The position numbers and the translations under genes are program-made. This document shows, piece after piece, positions 6,224 through 14,580 of a stretch of 24,576 bases of DNA. Under the pieces are notes generated by a model. That model saw nothing but the letters and a program-made list of their open reading frames with translations, had not been told where the DNA came from and made no database searches. The stretch's first letter is position 1, and every line of letters starts with the position of its first letter. Source of the DNA: a virus; IMG/VR virus record IMGVR_UViG_3300022658_000087, positions 1-24,576 of that record. One strand, given 5' to 3'.

Positions 6224-9001
6224 TCAATACCCTTGTAAAAGCGCATCCACCGTCGCTGCCACTTGCGTGCCTGCGCTGTTGATGCAGATGATGTTGGGAC
6301 CCTGCGTGGCATCCTTGTCCGTGTACTGCGCGTCGATCGCGGCCCCGCCTGACTGCAATGTGAGGTTCACATTGGTAATCACGCGGAACTTGCCGACCGC
6401 CCCCGCCAGGCGGGAGCCTGCGGCGCTGATCGGTACGCTACCCAGCCGCAGATTGATGTCGGGCACGTCCACCTGCGCCGTGAGCCGGGTGATCTGCTGC
6501 TGCAGCAAGCCTGCACCGCACACCACCTGAAACTCGTAGGGCTGCACCGTGGCCTGCACCTCGCCAGGCCATGGCAACCAGGCAGGCTTGCCAGCAAACA
6601 TGGCCGCACTTCCCGACTGAATGAACGCTGCCGAGCTGCCACCTTGCGCCCACACGGCCGCAGGGTTGCTGGGACGGTAGTTCACCTGGTACTGGCTGGC
6701 TGACACGGTGTGCAGCAGCGTCATGCGCCCAGCGCTCGCCGGGTAGAAGGTGGGCGGCGCGTAGCTGATGCCCGCATAACTCACCTGCAGTGCCGGGTCA
6801 CTCGGTACCGCACTGAGCGCACCTTGTGAAGCGCTGCCAAATGCGGCCGCCTGATTAGTGGCCACGATGTTGCCACCCGACACGCTGGCCACACCGGTGA
6901 TGGTGCCCGGCCAGCCCTGCGCCTTGTAGTCGCTCGCCTGGATGACGTTTGCAGTCGTCGCATCGCCGAGCTGGGTGACCACATAGGCACTGGTGGGCGA
7001 TTCGTTGCCATAAACGTCCACCGCCCGCAGCATGAAGGTCAGCGGCCCTTGCGGTACCACGCTGGCCTTGTAGGGGCTGTCGGTGATGATGTCGGTGTGC
7101 AGCGGGATCGCGTCCACCCAGCTCCGGTTGTTGCCGTACTGATACTTGATGCGGTACCCGGCCAGCAGCGTGCTGGGGTAGGTAACCGCCGTCCAAGTGA
7201 AGGTGTCAGCACCGTCAAACACAAAGCTGCTGACCGCTGGCGGTGGCAGCTTGAGCATGTAGCCGGTGGGCGTATAGCTATACGCAGGCACATCAAACAG
7301 CGCCTGCTCACCACCGCCATACACGTTAAAGCTAGTGAATTTGAAATACACCGGCTTACCCACTTGGCTAGGCTGAAGCGGGTCGCTTTTGGCAACTGCA
7401 CTGTCCACCCGCACCACGGTTGCCTGATTGGCTGCACGCGCCTTTGGCGTGGTGTAAAACGCCCCACGGGTCAGGGTGGTCAGGTTGTAGGCGTTGGCAC
7501 CGGTGAGTGCAGCCGTTTGGTAGGCCAGGTACTCACCACCCTGCGCATCGCCCACGAACACCAGCGTTTCGCTGTTGGCAGCATCGGCCGCGCTGCCGCT
7601 CAGCAAGGTGCCACCTTGCCCGGTCAAGGCCACACCCAAGGTATCTGTGCCTAATGTTCCAAGGGCTGCGCTCAGAGCACCGTAGCGGGTGCCACCACGT
7701 ACCGTGCCCACCTGCCGGTAGCTCACCCCGTCATTGCTGGCCCAGATCCGGCAGCCGCCCCACAGGGATGTGAGGCCACTGAGTGCAATCCATACCTCCA
7801 GGCCAGTGGTGGTGAGCTGCACAGGTGGCTCAAAAAAGAACGGCAGCGAAACGTCTCCGGGCGAGGCGTTGTAATTGTGAGCAAAGCCGGAACCGGCCTG
7901 CACGCCATACGCGGGTGCGCTGGCCATGCCGATCGGGCAGTCTTCGGCTTCCACATCAAAGTCGCCGCCTTCCAGCTCGGACACCTTGTTGATGCGCACC
8001 GGGATACGTGTGAGAGCCAGGTAAACGTCGGACACAGTGACCAGATCCAGCGGCTCCAGCAGGCCGAACGTCCAGGGCAACTGAAAGCGATAGAGGTTGC
8101 GCACCCCCAGCTCGCGCTGCAGCAGCAGGGACACCAGCATTTGCGCCACAGCAGGGTCGCATATGGCGTGGGCCTCGACCACTTCCTTGGTGCGCAGGCC
8201 CCGGCGCTCGATGTCGGCTGCATCCTTGGCTTCGGCCACTTCCAGGTTGTACTGGTTGTTGCGGTTGCTGTATTCCAGCCGCACATGGTTGTAGGTGTCG
8301 TCGTTGGCGCGCCGCTCGATTTTGAGCGGATCGTCATCACCGCTGCCCACCAGGAAGTGATCGTCGGTGAGGTCATACACCGGGGTGATCGTGGGCGAGA
8401 AGCTAGCACCGTTGGCAGCACAAGATGCGTCGCCCAGCGGAACGAACTTGAGCATGCCCTGCGACCAGGTCACATCGGTGTTGCTCAGCGACAGCAGGTA
8501 CTGCAGCCATTCGGCCGCTGGCTTTTGCTGCACCAGCGCCGGGCTCATGAGCAGGTTTTGCGCCAGGGCATAGTTGCTCCAGGCGGCATAGCTGCCTGCC
8601 CGACTAGCGGGAAAGTTGGCACCGTAGCGGGCATTGGTGAGCAGATCCTGCGCGATCGCGGCCGGATTGGCATCACCGCTGGCCACCACCTCCCATGGTG
8701 TGCTGACCTCAAAGCTGTGGTTTGACACCGTGGCATCACTGCCCAGGTCGTAGGCAGGCGCGTACACGTAGGTGAAGCCGTTGTAAGCCAGTGCCTGCGC
8801 CGGGTAGTTGCTTTGCAGAAAGCCCCAGACCGCCTGACCGGGTGCGCCGGTGGCAAGGCCCAGGCCCATGGCCGCATGCGCGCCTACACCGGCACCTGTG
8901 ACCTGGTACTGGATGGTGACTTGCTGACCGATCAGGCCAGCGGCAAAGGTGTATTGCCCACCCGAATTGACTGTGTAATCAGACCCTTGCTTGAGCAACA
9001 T
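6224..9001 (-). CDS. Tail tip hub / host-specificity protein, main part
   Basis: The frame is open from about 9103, but the residues before 9001 look like noise. The ATG at 9001 has GGAG eight bases upstream, and the upstream fragment stops at 9003-9005. This start gives 925 residues. The sequence has the style of the large tail protein following an NlpC peptidase: LLKQGSDYTV, GQAVWGFLQSNYPAQALAYNG, a long beta-rich body, and fibronectin-like segments in the second half (for example PPPAVSSFVFDGADTFTW). It forms the tail tip that contacts the host and helps eject DNA. The N-terminal 155 residues are in another frame, so the protein is either split, frameshifted or made by reinitiation. Confidence 0.85.
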   Translation of the reverse strand: MLLKQGSDYTVNSGGQYTFAAGLIGQQVTIQYQVTGAGVGAHAAMGLGLATGAPGQAVWGFLQSNYPAQALAYNGFTYVYAPAYDLGSDATVSNHSFEVSTPWEVVASGDANPAAIAQDLLTNARYGANFPASRAGSYAAWSNYALAQNLLMSPALVQQKPAAEWLQYLLSLSNTDVTWSQGMLKFVPLGDASCAANGASFSPTITPVYDLTDDHFLVGSGDDDPLKIERRANDDTYNHVRLEYSNRNNQYNLEVAEAKDAADIERRGLRTKEVVEAHAICDPAVAQMLVSLLLQRELGVRNLYRFQLPWTFGLLEPLDLVTVSDVYLALTRIPVRINKVSELEGGDFDVEAEDCPIGMASAPAYGVQAGSGFAHNYNASPGDVSLPFFFEPPVQLTTTGLEVWIALSGLTSLWGGCRIWASNDGVSYRQVGTVRGGTRYGALSAALGTLGTDTLGVALTGQGGTLLSGSAADAANSETLVFVGDAQGGEYLAYQTAALTGANAYNLTTLTRGAFYTTPKARAANQATVVRVDSAVAKSDPLQPSQVGKPVYFKFTSFNVYGGGEQALFDVPAYSYTPTGYMLKLPPPAVSSFVFDGADTFTWTAVTYPSTLLAGYRIKYQYGNNRSWVDAIPLHTDIITDSPYKASVVPQGPLTFMLRAVDVYGNESPTSAYVVTQLGDATTANVIQASDYKAQGWPGTITGVASVSGGNIVATNQAAAFGSASQGALSAVPSDPALQVSYAGISYAPPTFYPASAGRMTLLHTVSASQYQVNYRPSNPAAVWAQGGSSAAFIQSGSAAMFAGKPAWLPWPGEVQATVQPYEFQVVCGAGLLQQQITRLTAQVDVPDINLRLGSVPISAAGSRLAGAVGKFRVITNVNLTLQSGGAAIDAQYTDKDATQGPNIICINSAGTQVAATVDALLQGY

Positions 9002-9002
9002 A

Positions 9003-9470
9003 TCAAGCGCTCCATGAACCTGGGTCCCAGGCTTCGCTGCGCGAGTCGGTGACCTGCGCGTTTTGTAAAAAGCTGGCTGCTTGCGAAACGGTGACAACGC
9101 CACCAGGCGGCACCGTTACCATCTCTGTGATGGTGCGAGGCACGCCGCTGGTGAGCTGCACGCCGTCATACCGCTGCTTGCCTTTCCAGCCGGAAATAAT
9201 CGAATTGATCGGGCCTTCGCCCAGGATCATGAGCACCGCCGCCGTGTAGGTAAAAGAGGTGTTTTCGGACTTGACGCCGCCACCACCTTTGCCACCGGAA
9301 CTTTGGGTGCTGGTGTGTGGAATGGCAGTGAAGCCGCCATACCAAGCCAAGTTGCCGCTCACGCGGGCCCGGCCGTAGATCAGCGGAATGGCCGAGCCGT
9401 AGACCGCTGTTTGCACCCGCAGGTTGCCCGCTGCGGGTTCGACGTTGCTGATGGTTTGACCGCCACTCAT
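9003..9470 (-). CDS. Tail tip hub protein, N-terminal fragment
   Basis: The 155-residue reading frame starts MSGGQTISNVEP and includes PLIYGRARVSGNLAWYGGF, a Gly/Lys-rich stretch (GGKGGGGVKS) and YTAAVLMILGEGPI. This is the usual beginning of the GTA/lambda-J-like tail tip protein that follows the NlpC peptidase. It ends in an atypical tail (SEAWDPGSWSA) at a TGA. The rest of the protein continues in the frame one base later. The junction lies at a short palindrome, CCTGGGTCCCAGG (9019-9031). One extra base, or two missing bases, would explain the break. Start and stop positions fit tight coupling with the upstream peptidase gene (two-base gap). Confidence 0.8.
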   Translation of the reverse strand: MSGGQTISNVEPAAGNLRVQTAVYGSAIPLIYGRARVSGNLAWYGGFTAIPHTSTQSSGGKGGGGVKSENTSFTYTAAVLMILGEGPINSIISGWKGKQRYDGVQLTSGVPRTITEMVTVPPGGVVTVSQAASFLQNAQVTDSRSEAWDPGSWSA

Positions 9471-9471
9471 G

Positions 9472-9930
9472 TCAGGCCTCCTGCTCGCAATCCAGCGCCC
9501 GCAAGCGCCAGAACATCACCGGCCGCGAGGCCAGCTCGGACTCCTGCAGACGCCCCAGCACGACGCACCCGGCATCCTTGTGGGCATGCACGATGGAGCC
9601 ATCACCGTCGACCACGAACGCGCCGTGGCTAAAGGTGCGGCCGAAGCGCCACACCGCCACGTCGCCCGCCTGGACGAAGCCGCGGTCGATGGGAGTGCCA
9701 TACACCTCCAGCCATTTCAAAAACAGCTCATCGCCACGGTGCAGGTGCCAGTCAGGGGCATAGGGTCGCGGGTCCAGCTCAGCGGCCACCAGACCCACGT
9801 TGGCGCATACGCGCACCAGGAGCATGGCGCAATCGACGCCCACGCCCTTGACGTCTGCCAGGTGGTGGTAAGGGGTGCCGAGCCAGCTCAAGGCCTCTGC
9901 AACAAGTTTCTGGCGGGGTTCTTGGGTCAT
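9472..9930 (-). CDS. NlpC/P60 family tail-associated peptidase
   Basis: The 152-residue product resembles phage tail cysteine peptidases that cut peptidoglycan during DNA entry. The catalytic Cys is Cys34 in GVDCAML. The His is likely His102 in TFSHGAFVVDGDG, with His115/117 in IVHAH as third-residue candidates. No signal peptide is seen, as expected for a virion component. The start overlaps the upstream gene (9927-9930, ATGA). The order DUF2460, DUF2163, NlpC and hub protein matches the tail-tip block of gene transfer agents and many siphoviruses. Confidence 0.92.
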   Translation of the reverse strand: MTQEPRQKLVAEALSWLGTPYHHLADVKGVGVDCAMLLVRVCANVGLVAAELDPRPYAPDWHLHRGDELFLKWLEVYGTPIDRGFVQAGDVAVWRFGRTFSHGAFVVDGDGSIVHAHKDAGCVVLGRLQESELASRPVMFWRLRALDCEQEA

Positions 9931-10799
9931 GTCACGGTCTCGGGCAGCGGCACATAGGGCATGCCCCGGAACCGCTGCAGGTTGTTGAACTTGGCCGCGC
10001 AGGTGGCTGCCGTCTTGTCGCAGCCCGCTGAGGCGGTGAAGGTGTCGCCCACCGACACGGTGAACGGAAGCGGCCTCGCGAACTGCAGGGCTAGGACAGT
10101 GCCGCCCGATGGCTGGGCCTGCACCGTGCGGCCAATGCCGGTATTGGCCCCTGCCGTGAACCGGACAATGCCCAGCTCCAAATACCGGGCCGCGATGCTG
10201 GATGCCATGGACACGGTGATCAGCGGATTGCTGCCACTGCCCACTGCGGTGACCGTGCCGTTGACACTGAAGGTGGACCGCAGTGCGGTGCAGTTGGCGT
10301 CATACAGGTCGTTCAAGCAGCCCGACTGATACAAGTTGCGCGGCAGCTGTTGGCTGAGCTGGGTGAGCTGGCTTTTGACAATTACCTCGGCACCCATGCG
10401 CGATGGATACACATCGGCCACCGTGCCTGCAAACCACACCAGACTACCTTGCACCGCGCCGGAGTCATTCAGGTACACCCGCTCCAACAGAATGCTGGCA
10501 CCGTCAAGACCGCCTGCGGCCGCGAAGCCAGGCAGTGCTTTGCCGTCGATCGTGACAGTCGGGCCGCTGAATGTGGTCTTGAGCTGATCGACCTCGATGC
10601 CGCGCACCCACTTGACGCGATCGCGCTGGATGACAGGGCCACGCACAAAGGTGCGCGCGTCGGGCAACGTGATATCCACATCGGCATCGGTCCAGCGCAA
10701 CAGGGTGCCGCTGGCCACCTTGAGCGTCCACAGATCGAACTGCAACGCCTGGCGCGCCGTGTTGAAAAAGGTGACCAGTTGTGGGGATGCAGTCTTCAT
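9927..10799 (-). CDS. DUF2163 / BR0599-family tail hub protein
   Basis: The 290-residue product has the family's C-terminal cysteine pattern GCDKTAATCAAKFNN, followed by FRGMPYVPLPE (about residues 258-287). A second cysteine pair, SGCLNDLYDANC, lies near 158-169. In gene transfer agents the equivalent protein is a baseplate hub component with Cys-rich, possibly metal-binding, ends. It overlaps both neighbours by four bases (ATGA). It probably forms part of the ring between the distal tail protein and the hub/host-specificity protein. Confidence 0.9.
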   Translation of the reverse strand: MKTASPQLVTFFNTARQALQFDLWTLKVASGTLLRWTDADVDITLPDARTFVRGPVIQRDRVKWVRGIEVDQLKTTFSGPTVTIDGKALPGFAAAGGLDGASILLERVYLNDSGAVQGSLVWFAGTVADVYPSRMGAEVIVKSQLTQLSQQLPRNLYQSGCLNDLYDANCTALRSTFSVNGTVTAVGSGSNPLITVSMASSIAARYLELGIVRFTAGANTGIGRTVQAQPSGGTVLALQFARPLPFTVSVGDTFTASAGCDKTAATCAAKFNNLQRFRGMPYVPLPETVT

Positions 10800-11389
10800 G
10801 GCCGGAAGCTCTTGAACTCGACAGACTTGGCGCTGTACATGTCCTGCAGGAATTGCTCCATGGTGATTTCGTCCTGCAGGAACCGGCAGCGGAAATAAAA
10901 GGTGCCGCTCCAGGTCAAGGCCTGCCCGCTGGTGGGCGGACTGGCGAATGTGACGCTGGTGAGGTCGGCACTGAATGTGACCGAAGTCGTAGTGCCCGCC
11001 ACCTTGATGACGGCACCACCGCTATTCACTCCCCCCACCGGCTCCACAAAACCGCCCAGCGTGCGGGTCAGGGCGAAGGTGGTGGTGACACCATCGCCCG
11101 TGCCGAACTGCTCATTGGTGGCAGTGCAATCGCGCGGGTCGAGGTAGAGGAAGTCGTCGTAACGGCCGCGACGGGCATTGATGAAGCCCACCAGCTGCTG
11201 CCACTCCGTCCAGCCGCCCGATGCGCGCAGGACCTCGAAGGGCAGTTTGAAGTGCCACAGCGGGTAGAGGCGCTTGCCCAGCGTGTACTGGCGGCCGCTG
11301 GCAGAGTCGCGCACCTGGGTGGACCACACCGGGTTGCGCATGACGCTGAAGGCCAGGCCCGCAAGGGTCGGAAAAATTGCGTTGCTCAT
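10796..11389 (-). CDS. DUF2460 distal tail protein
   Basis: The 197-residue product carries the DUF2460/TIGR02217-type features: PTLAGLAFSVMRNPVWST at the N-terminus, LWHFKLPFEVLR, then INARRGRYDDFLYLDP, and a middle GTGDGVTTTFALTR insertion domain. In related tails this protein forms the ring linking the tail tube to the tip. It is the first gene of the tail-tip set and follows the tape measure with a hairpin between. The C-terminus ends SVEFKSFRP, a typical end for the family. Confidence 0.9.
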   Translation of the reverse strand: MSNAIFPTLAGLAFSVMRNPVWSTQVRDSASGRQYTLGKRLYPLWHFKLPFEVLRASGGWTEWQQLVGFINARRGRYDDFLYLDPRDCTATNEQFGTGDGVTTTFALTRTLGGFVEPVGGVNSGGAVIKVAGTTTSVTFSADLTSVTFASPPTSGQALTWSGTFYFRCRFLQDEITMEQFLQDMYSAKSVEFKSFRP

Positions 11390-11410
11390 GGCGGCTGTAA
11401 ATTCGTAAAT

Positions 11411-11436
11411 GCCTCCCCACCCGAGGGTGGAGAGGC
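11411..11436 (-). terminator. Hairpin after the tape measure gene, possible attenuator
   Basis: On the minus strand GCCTCTCCACC pairs with GGTGGGGAGGC (11 positions, one U-G pair), with a 4-base loop. The bases after it (ATTTACGAATTT) are T-rich but lack a clean T run. This would be a partial terminator or an mRNA-stability element between the tape measure and the DUF2460 gene. Confidence 0.6.
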
Positions 11437-11451
11437 TTGGGGTTGCGTAGA

Positions 11452-13941
11452 TCAGTACGCGAAGTCGCGCTTACGACCGGCCAGCACTTTTACCAAGGCG
11501 TCGCCGTTGTCTCGGAAGAGGCGAGCCACACTCTGGGCATCGGTGGCATGCACATGAAGCGTGTAGCTGTCGCCACCCGAACCACCCGGCCCTTCATCGG
11601 CCAGGTTGCGGATGACGTCAGCATGCTTGGCGGGCAAGATCATTTCGCGGGCGTGGGCTTGCACGATGGGGTTAACCGATCCGGGGATGTCGTAACCACC
11701 TGACGCGCTCGCCATGGGAGCGAACGACATCGCTGCAGCGGCCATGGCTGCACCAAAGCCAGGCGCGGCCATGTTTAAGGGAAACGGCGCGGCCGCCATA
11801 CTGGCGACACCACCGGCCCCTGCCTCTGCCGCTTTTTCCGCGATCGTGGACTGCGCGGCCACCTTGCCCAGAATCAGGTTCTTGATGTGCACCATCAACC
11901 AGTCTGCGGCGATCTTGGCCAGCGCCTGGCTCACCGCCTGGGTGATAGATTGCCATAAACCCTGAAACACGCCACGCAACGTGAGACCGCCCTGCAGCGT
12001 CTTTTGAAAGACGCTCTGGAAGCCGGTGCCCATCGTATTGATGACGTCCAACGTGTAGCGCTGAGATTCCTTAGTAGCCTGGTTGCGGATCTCACTCAAA
12101 CGCGCCTGGTGCTCACGTTCGGCCTGCTCAATCATCTGGTGGATGCGCTCGATCTCCACCGGGTTCTTGTCGGGATCTGCCTGGGCAATGCGCTCGCGCT
12201 CTTTCAAGCCTTCCAGCGCAATCGCACTGCGGCGATTCTCGAAGGCCTCCAAACGCTGCAGCATGTCTGCCTGAGTGATGGTGCCCAAATCACGCTCAAG
12301 CTGCGCTTGCATCTGCTCAGCCTGCACCTCGGCCAGTTGGGCATCGCGAGCTGCTTGGGCGCGATCCATGTCGATCTGCTTGAGCTGCTCGACCGCCAGC
12401 CGTTTGGTGGCCACGATCTTCTTCTGGACTTCCTCGTACTCTTTGCTCTCAGCGCTATAACGATCTTTTGCCAGCGCCAATTCTTTATCGAGGATTTCCA
12501 ACCTTGCATTCGTGTTGGTTTTATATGCTGCCTCTTGAGCAACAAACGCGGCCATCTTGTGGTTGTAGTCATCCTGCACCAAACCAAGCTCTAGATCAGC
12601 GACCTTGCGCCTCACAGCGATGTTTTCAGCGCTCCCATCTTTGGTTATGGCAACTTTGTCTTGCCAGAATTTCAACTCAGCCTGTTTACTAAACTGAGCT
12701 AGAGAGCCTTCCAAGTTCATGCGCTCTTGATAGGCCAACTTTTGCTCAGCCAGCTGGGCTTCCCACAACCCGGTGCGTGGCGTTTCCTTGGTAGTGCCGT
12801 TGGACTTGCCGAAGTCCCCCATGGTCTTGGTGCCAGACTTCGGACCCGCCACGGCCGTCTTGTCGCCGTACAGCCGCTCCATGTGGCGCTTGACTGCATC
12901 GCCGGTTTCATTGCCCACATCCAGAAAGTTCTGGAAGGCACCGCTGAAGGCTTGGCCGACACGCGTACCGACCTGCTTTGCAGACTCGTAAGCGCCGCTG
13001 AAGTCACCGGCAAACAGCTTAGCGAACACATCGCCGATAAGGCCAGCGCCATCCACGATGAGGCTGAAGGCTTCAAAAATTACGCCCGCCACTGTCTTGA
13101 CGGCACCCTTCACCACCTCGAAGACGGCCAGCAGGCCCATCATCGCGCCCTTGAAGACTTGCACCACATAGGGCCCGGTGCTGGCAAAGTACTCAGCCAA
13201 CTCGGTGAACACTGGCATGACGGCATCACCGATGGTTTTCTTGACTGCCGTGAGCACATCGCCCACGTCATTCATAGCCATCTTGTAGGCCTTGCTGGCA
13301 GCGACGTTGTCTTGACTGATCGTCAGACCCAGCTCTTCGTTCTTCTTGCGCGCATCTTCCAGCACACCCGTGTTGAGCTTCTGGAACTTCATCACGTCAT
13401 CGATGCTCTTGCCGAAGAGCGTCTGAGCGTAGGTGTTCTGGTCGAGACCAGCCTTGTATTCACCCACCGAGTGCAGCGCCTCATTGAAAAGCGTGTTGCT
13501 GTCGCGCAGGTTGCCATTGGCATCGCGCGTCTGGAGGCCGAGCGATTGCAGGCCTTCTTCATTGCTCTTGAGCTGGCGAGCAAACTTGGTGAAGGTGGCG
13601 ACATAGTCGTCGCCATTGCTGCCAATGTCGTCCAGCGCGGTGCGCAGTGTGGCGGCTTCCTCGCCGGTAATGCCCAGCATCTTGCTGAGCTTCATGGTCT
13701 CGCCGGTAAGCTGGTTGCTGGCAGAGATTGCTTCCTTGAAAAAGGAGCCACCAGCGACCAGCCCGGCCAGGATGAGCAGCTGCTTTTGCACCGCACCGAA
13801 AGCATCGCCCACCTTTTTGAAGTTGCTCTCGATATTGCTGGCCGCATTCTTTGCAGAGTCGGCAGCATCACGCATGCCCTTCTCGAAGGGTGAGGCGTCT
13901 GCACTGACGCCATAGGCAACGGTTTTATCGGTATCAGCCAT
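11452..13941 (-). CDS. Tail tape measure protein
   Basis: The 829-residue product is the largest protein of the central tail region and sits right after the chaperone pair, as expected. It begins with an amphipathic helix-rich region (residues 1-55) followed by a hydrophobic stretch near 55-68. A second set of hydrophobic segments lies at about 255-310. A long coiled-coil zone rich in Glu, Gln, Arg and Lys spans about 390-640. An Ala/Gly/Met-rich hydrophobic part lies around 700-745. The start ATG has AAGGAAG upstream and overlaps the chaperone stop by eight bases. It sets tail length and leaves the tail on infection. At roughly 1.5 angstrom per residue this length suggests a tail near 120 nm, which is only an estimate. 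Confidence 0.92.
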   Translation of the reverse strand: MADTDKTVAYGVSADASPFEKGMRDAADSAKNAASNIESNFKKVGDAFGAVQKQLLILAGLVAGGSFFKEAISASNQLTGETMKLSKMLGITGEEAATLRTALDDIGSNGDDYVATFTKFARQLKSNEEGLQSLGLQTRDANGNLRDSNTLFNEALHSVGEYKAGLDQNTYAQTLFGKSIDDVMKFQKLNTGVLEDARKKNEELGLTISQDNVAASKAYKMAMNDVGDVLTAVKKTIGDAVMPVFTELAEYFASTGPYVVQVFKGAMMGLLAVFEVVKGAVKTVAGVIFEAFSLIVDGAGLIGDVFAKLFAGDFSGAYESAKQVGTRVGQAFSGAFQNFLDVGNETGDAVKRHMERLYGDKTAVAGPKSGTKTMGDFGKSNGTTKETPRTGLWEAQLAEQKLAYQERMNLEGSLAQFSKQAELKFWQDKVAITKDGSAENIAVRRKVADLELGLVQDDYNHKMAAFVAQEAAYKTNTNARLEILDKELALAKDRYSAESKEYEEVQKKIVATKRLAVEQLKQIDMDRAQAARDAQLAEVQAEQMQAQLERDLGTITQADMLQRLEAFENRRSAIALEGLKERERIAQADPDKNPVEIERIHQMIEQAEREHQARLSEIRNQATKESQRYTLDVINTMGTGFQSVFQKTLQGGLTLRGVFQGLWQSITQAVSQALAKIAADWLMVHIKNLILGKVAAQSTIAEKAAEAGAGGVASMAAAPFPLNMAAPGFGAAMAAAAMSFAPMASASGGYDIPGSVNPIVQAHAREMILPAKHADVIRNLADEGPGGSGGDSYTLHVHATDAQSVARLFRDNGDALVKVLAGRKRDFAY

Positions 13942-14266
13942 GGGCTTCCTTCATTGCGGCATCGAAGGCCGCTGTGTCCAGCGCGGCCACCTGACGGATG
14001 GGCACATTGCCCATGGAGGGCAACAGCTCATCGATATCGGTGATCGGCTGTGCAGACGTTTGGACGGGTGGCTTGTAGCCCAGATAGGACGCCACCAGGT
14101 GGTGCACCGGAGGGTGCCTTTTCCACTCGGCACGCATGGCATCTACCGTGGGCAGATCTATGTGGTCTCGGACGTAGTCCCAGGTCCAGCCGGTGTTGGC
14201 GCAGATGCTTGCGATGAGGCCTGCCCAGTCAACGGGCTCGGATGCGTCACTGACTGGGCTGCCCGG
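13934..14266 (-). CDS. Tail assembly chaperone, T-type extension (frameshift product)
   Basis: This frame encodes 110 residues after the A-run near 14267-14272, beginning PGSPVSDASEPVDW. It contains a short helical domain (WAGLIASICANTGWTW, DAMRAEWKRHPPVHHLVASYLG) typical of the second chaperone reading frame. No ATG, GTG or TTG occurs in frame before the Met near the middle of the domain. It is therefore best explained as the C-terminal extension of the upstream protein, made by a +1 or -2 frameshift. The fused product would be about 213-214 residues. In lambda the analogous G-T protein recruits the tape measure and tube subunits. It ends eight bases inside the tape measure gene. Confidence 0.75.
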   Translation of the reverse strand, partial: PGSPVSDASEPVDWAGLIASICANTGWTWDYVRDHIDLPTVDAMRAEWKRHPPVHHLVASYLGYKPPVQTSAQPITDIDELLPSMGNVPIRQVAALDTAAFDAAMKEAHG

Positions 14267-14276
14267 TTTTTTCTTC
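14223..14276 (-). promoter_or_regulatory. Probable programmed frameshift site with downstream stem
   Basis: The minus strand reads GAA GAA AAA ACC in the first frame, a run of six A at 14272-14267. Seven bases after the run a perfect 9-bp stem begins: GCCCAGTCA (14259-14251) pairs with TGACTGGGC (14231-14223), with a 19-base loop. The first frame's stop TGA (14249-14247) lies in that loop. The second frame runs one base ahead (+1, or -2). A -2 slip of the Lys codon AAA keeps full pairing with AAA. A spacer plus stem is the standard stimulator layout for phage tail chaperone frameshifts. Confidence 0.7.
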
Positions 14277-14576
14277 GGCGATCGCTTTACGCTTGATGCC
14301 AGCCACATCCAGCACGCTGCTGATGACGTCGTGCATGTTGCCCACGTCGACCAGGTCGGCAACTTCGTCGACCGTGATGTCGGGGTAGTTGCGGCGCATG
14401 GCTGAGTGGGTTGCGGCAATGACCGTATCAACGGTGGCGGGCTGCAGCGCGGTGCCTTCGTTGAGCTGGCTCAGCTTGCCCTGCAGACGCTGCAGCGCAC
14501 CCAGCGTGAGGGGCGGCACCACGTAGATGCGCCCCCCGCCGAAGTTGACCTCGATTCCGGGAATCAACTCGGTCAT
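14247..14576 (-). CDS. Tail assembly chaperone, G-type
   Basis: The 109-residue protein begins MTELIPGIEVNFGGG and has the usual small chaperone composition: a short beta start (RIYVVPPLT) and a helical middle (LGALQRLQGKLSQL, then a helical end with NMHDVISSVLDVAG). It is the normal-frame product of the chaperone pair, placed between the tail tube gene and the tape measure gene. The last residues (EEKTGQPSQ) are read only when no frameshift occurs. The non-shifted product probably predominates, as in lambda, where G is in excess over G-T. Confidence 0.85.
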   Translation of the reverse strand: MTELIPGIEVNFGGGRIYVVPPLTLGALQRLQGKLSQLNEGTALQPATVDTVIAATHSAMRRNYPDITVDEVADLVDVGNMHDVISSVLDVAGIKRKAIAEEKTGQPSQ

Positions 14577-14580
14577 GCCG

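Noticed and set aside
9002-9103. ATG at 9103 for the hub main part
   Set aside because: Residues between 9103 and about 9030 are Arg/Lys-rich noise that overlaps the coding N-terminal fragment; the ATG at 9001 has a ribosome site.
12727-13893. Plus-strand open frame of 388 codons
   Set aside because: It is antisense to the tape measure gene; the mirrored helix-rich codons give a Leu/His-rich shadow.
14267-14431. ATG start at 14431 for the second chaperone frame
   Set aside because: The residues before the A-run (Ser/Thr/Trp-rich) are a shadow of the first chaperone frame; family-like sequence starts only after the A-run.
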